From contig CAZZIE010000124.1 in the NCBI GenBank assembly GCA_964654185.1, forward strand, positions 1-13,006: DNA of 13,006 nucleotides, written 5' to 3'. The translations under genes were made by a program, and so were the position numbers. The stretch comes from CAYFQV01 sp964654185 (GTDB taxonomy: Bacteria > Spirochaetota > Spirochaetia > DSM-27196 > PWMO01). The notes under the pieces are model-generated. The model was not told the origin of the DNA. It worked only from the letters and a program-made list of their open reading frames with translations, and did no database searches. Below are positions 11,534-13,006 of this stretch, piece by piece. The number at the start of each line of letters is the position of its first letter. Position 1 is the first letter of the stretch.

Positions 11534-12477
11534 CGATTCGAATCTGGGGCGCCCGCGGCTCCCATCCGGTACCGCTGCGGCCGGATGAGGTGCAGAGCAA
11601 GATAGCGAGTGTCGTTCAGCGCATACGGCCCGCGGATATCGAGTCCCCGGATGCCCGGGAGCGCTTCCTCTCCCGGCTGCCGGCGTGGCTCTTCGGCACA
11701 CCCGGCGGCAATACCACGTGCATTGAGGTCAATCTCGACGACGGCACGACCATCATCATTGACGCCGGCAGCGGGATCATTCCCTTTTCGGCGCAGTTGC
11801 AGCGGCGAATCGATCGGGAGACCCGAGAGTTCCACATCTTCTTCACGCACTTCCACTACGACCACCTCCAGGGACTCCCGTTCTTCGCCCCTGCGTACAA
11901 CCCCAACTGCAGCATCCACTTCTACAGCCCGGTCCCCGAGTTCGAGCAGTTCGTGAAGGACCACATGCGGCATCCGTACTTCCCGATTACCATGGACGAT
12001 CGGATGCGGGGCTTGTTACTTTTCCACGTTCTGAAGTCTCAGCCCGTACGCATCGGCGACGCCGAGATCTCCTGGCGCCCCCTGAATCATCCCGGCGGTG
12101 CCTTCGGGTACCGGTTTGACGCCGACGGCAGCGTTTTCGTCCACGCAAGCGATGTGGAGCTTCAGGAGGCGGATTTCGAGCGCACGGAAGAGAACGCGAA
12201 CTTCTTCGGCAATGCGGACATGCTCATTCTCGACACGCAGTACACCCTCGGCGAGGCGATCGAGAAGTACAACTGGGGACACAGCTCCTTCAGCCTGGGC
12301 GTGGATTTCGCGACGGCCTGGAAAGTCAAGCGCCTGTACCTGTTTCACCACGAACCGCGATATAGTGACAAGAGGTTGTACAAGAACCTCCAGTCGGCGC
12401 GCTGGTACGCAAATCGGCTGGGAAACCACGAACTGGAAGTGTATCTGTCCGAAGAGGGCACTGAAGTCGAGCTCTGA
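11530..12477 (+). CDS. Metallo-beta-lactamase-fold hydrolase
   Basis: The product has 315 residues. It opens with IRIWGARGSHPVP and contains GTPGGNTTCIEV (56-67), IIIDAGSGI (75-83) and the metal-binding THFHYDHLQG, with His107, His109, Asp111 and His112. Later likely ligands are the His in LNHPGG and the Asp in HASDVE. This order fits the MBL-fold group with a GxRGSxPVP start that includes PhnP-like and RNase Z-like hydrolases. The insertion at about 17-55 between the GARGS start and the GGNT motif is longer than usual. The substrate is unknown; no phosphonate genes are nearby. The start overlaps the stop of the YkgJ-like gene by four bases, suggesting the two proteins are made together. Confidence 0.87.
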   Translation: MTIRIWGARGSHPVPLRPDEVQSKIASVVQRIRPADIESPDARERFLSRLPAWLFGTPGGNTTCIEVNLDDGTTIIIDAGSGIIPFSAQLQRRIDRETREFHIFFTHFHYDHLQGLPFFAPAYNPNCSIHFYSPVPEFEQFVKDHMRHPYFPITMDDRMRGLLLFHVLKSQPVRIGDAEISWRPLNHPGGAFGYRFDADGSVFVHASDVELQEADFERTEENANFFGNADMLILDTQYTLGEAIEKYNWGHSSFSLGVDFATAWKVKRLYLFHHEPRYSDKRLYKNLQSARWYANRLGNHELEVYLSEEGTEVEL

Positions 12478-12497
12478 CGTCTGCAAAGCCTGAAACC

Positions 12498-12692
12498 ATG
12501 AAGGACGACCTCGAGTTCAAACTGCACGGGAGGGAGCTCATCGGCTTGTACCTCCTGCTCTCTGCCCAGGAAGACAGCCTTGATCCTCCATTACGTCGCC
12601 TCAGGGAGAGACTGGAGGACCATCTGTACGCCGCCCTCTCTATTGACGAGATGGAACGGATCGAAGCGCTCTACGAGGATCCCGCAGAGTAA
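12498..12692 (+). CDS. Small acidic protein, function unknown
   Basis: The product has 64 residues and I do not recognise a family. It is acidic and predicted helical, with LHGRELIGLYLLLSAQED near the start and a Leu/Arg/Glu-rich second half (RRLRERLEDHLYAALSIDEM). There is no signal peptide or clear membrane segment. It lies 20 bases after the MBL-fold gene on the same strand, so it may share that transcript. No Shine-Dalgarno is obvious. It is kept because it fills the gap between two genes without overlap and its composition looks like a real soluble protein. Confidence 0.55.
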   Translation: MKDDLEFKLHGRELIGLYLLLSAQEDSLDPPLRRLRERLEDHLYAALSIDEMERIEALYEDPAE

Positions 12693-12715
12693 CAAAGACA
12701 AGGGCAACAAAGACA
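12691..12715. repeat. 10-bp direct repeat before the exported-protein gene
   Basis: AACAAAGACA occurs at 12691-12700 and 12706-12715, 15 bases apart start to start. It occupies most of the gap between the two genes. The stretch is A-rich compared with its surroundings. Two equal copies could be a regulator site, or chance. Confidence 0.5.
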
Positions 12716-12720
12716 TATAG

Positions 12721-13006
12721 ATGAGTACGAACAGATTCTTGCGACACCCCTGGAAAGTCCTCTCCCTTGCGGCACTTGTGGCGCTGGTCCCTGCTGCGGC
12801 GCCGAACGTCCATGCACAGGACGCTCCGGCCGGGGCCCAGGACACCCTGCGGCTCCTGGATGCCGAGCTGGTGCCCGCCGCGGTTGCGCTGGCGGCGCCG
12901 CGGACGCCCGCCGCCACGCGGTTGAACCCCGCCCTTGGCGCCCTCGAGGAGGACCTTGTCCTCTCCGGCTCCTACGTCGGCGCATTTTCCTCGACCTGGG
13001 CGACGA
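12721..13006 (+). CDS. Exported protein with signal peptide (partial, runs off the window)
   Basis: Ninety-five codons are present, with the rest beyond the window. The N-terminus MSTNRFLRHPWK is basic and is followed by a hydrophobic core (VLSLAALVALVPAAAP) and a likely signal peptidase site after VHA, giving a mature start at about QDAP. The mature part begins with an Ala/Pro-rich stretch, then LNPALGALEEDLVLSGSYVG. This recalls the start of outer-membrane beta-barrel proteins in which an NPA motif precedes the first strand; that comparison is loose and the family stays open. There is no lipobox cysteine, so it is not a lipoprotein. The Shine-Dalgarno is poor: AAGGG at 12700-12704 is 16 bases from the ATG. 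Confidence 0.65.
   Translation, partial: MSTNRFLRHPWKVLSLAALVALVPAAAPNVHAQDAPAGAQDTLRLLDAELVPAAVALAAPRTPAATRLNPALGALEEDLVLSGSYVGAFSSTWAT

Overview
The window is high-GC DNA, and the gene content points to a free-living spirochaete. The clearest evidence is a gene for a FlaB-type flagellin, the core protein of the periplasmic flagellar filament. The partial coaD, rpmF, acpP, rnc block and several conserved proteins of spirochaete type (a DUF5312-like protein, a long HAD protein, an SPFH-like membrane protein) agree with this. I cannot name the species from sequence alone.

Layout. 1-139 is the end of coaD (coenzyme A synthesis). A promoter region follows, then rpmF (L32, with all four zinc cysteines replaced) and acpP (acyl carrier protein). 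A strong intrinsic terminator at 827-863 separates acpP from rnc (RNase III). On the minus strand are cca (tRNA nucleotidyltransferase, 1722-3104) and flaB (3227-4099), each with its own promoter and with a terminator between them. The flaB leader carries two hairpins with GGA in the loop, one of which encloses the Shine-Dalgarno sequence. Together they look like a CsrA-controlled leader. A 27-bp tandem repeat separates flaB from the divergent thiN (thiamine pyrophosphokinase, 4342-4995). thiN is followed by a 624-residue DUF5312-like gene (5016-6890).

6940-8816 is a minus-strand gene pair with an ATGA overlap: an SPFH-like membrane protein and a HAD-family hydrolase. Divergent from it, on the plus strand, are a small three-helix membrane protein (8883-9251), an AroH-type chorismate mutase (9280-9693) and type I methionine aminopeptidase (9700-10572). 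Two tRNA genes follow, Thr(UGU) and Tyr(GUA). Each has its own promoter, neither encodes CCA, and a repeat-rich spacer lies between them. Next come a YkgJ-like cysteine-cluster protein and a metallo-beta-lactamase-fold protein (ATGA overlap), a small unknown protein, and the start of an exported protein cut off by the window edge.

Most genes are housekeeping: translation (rpmF, map, cca, the tRNAs), lipid synthesis (acpP) and cofactor or aromatic metabolism (coaD, thiN, aroH). The cca enzyme is needed to finish both tRNAs in this window. I see no CRISPR array, insertion sequence, phage gene or evident defence system. The most interesting signals are regulatory: the flaB leader, the terminator inside the longest rnc frame, and a set of genes whose predicted promoters lie so close to the start codon that the mRNAs may be leaderless.
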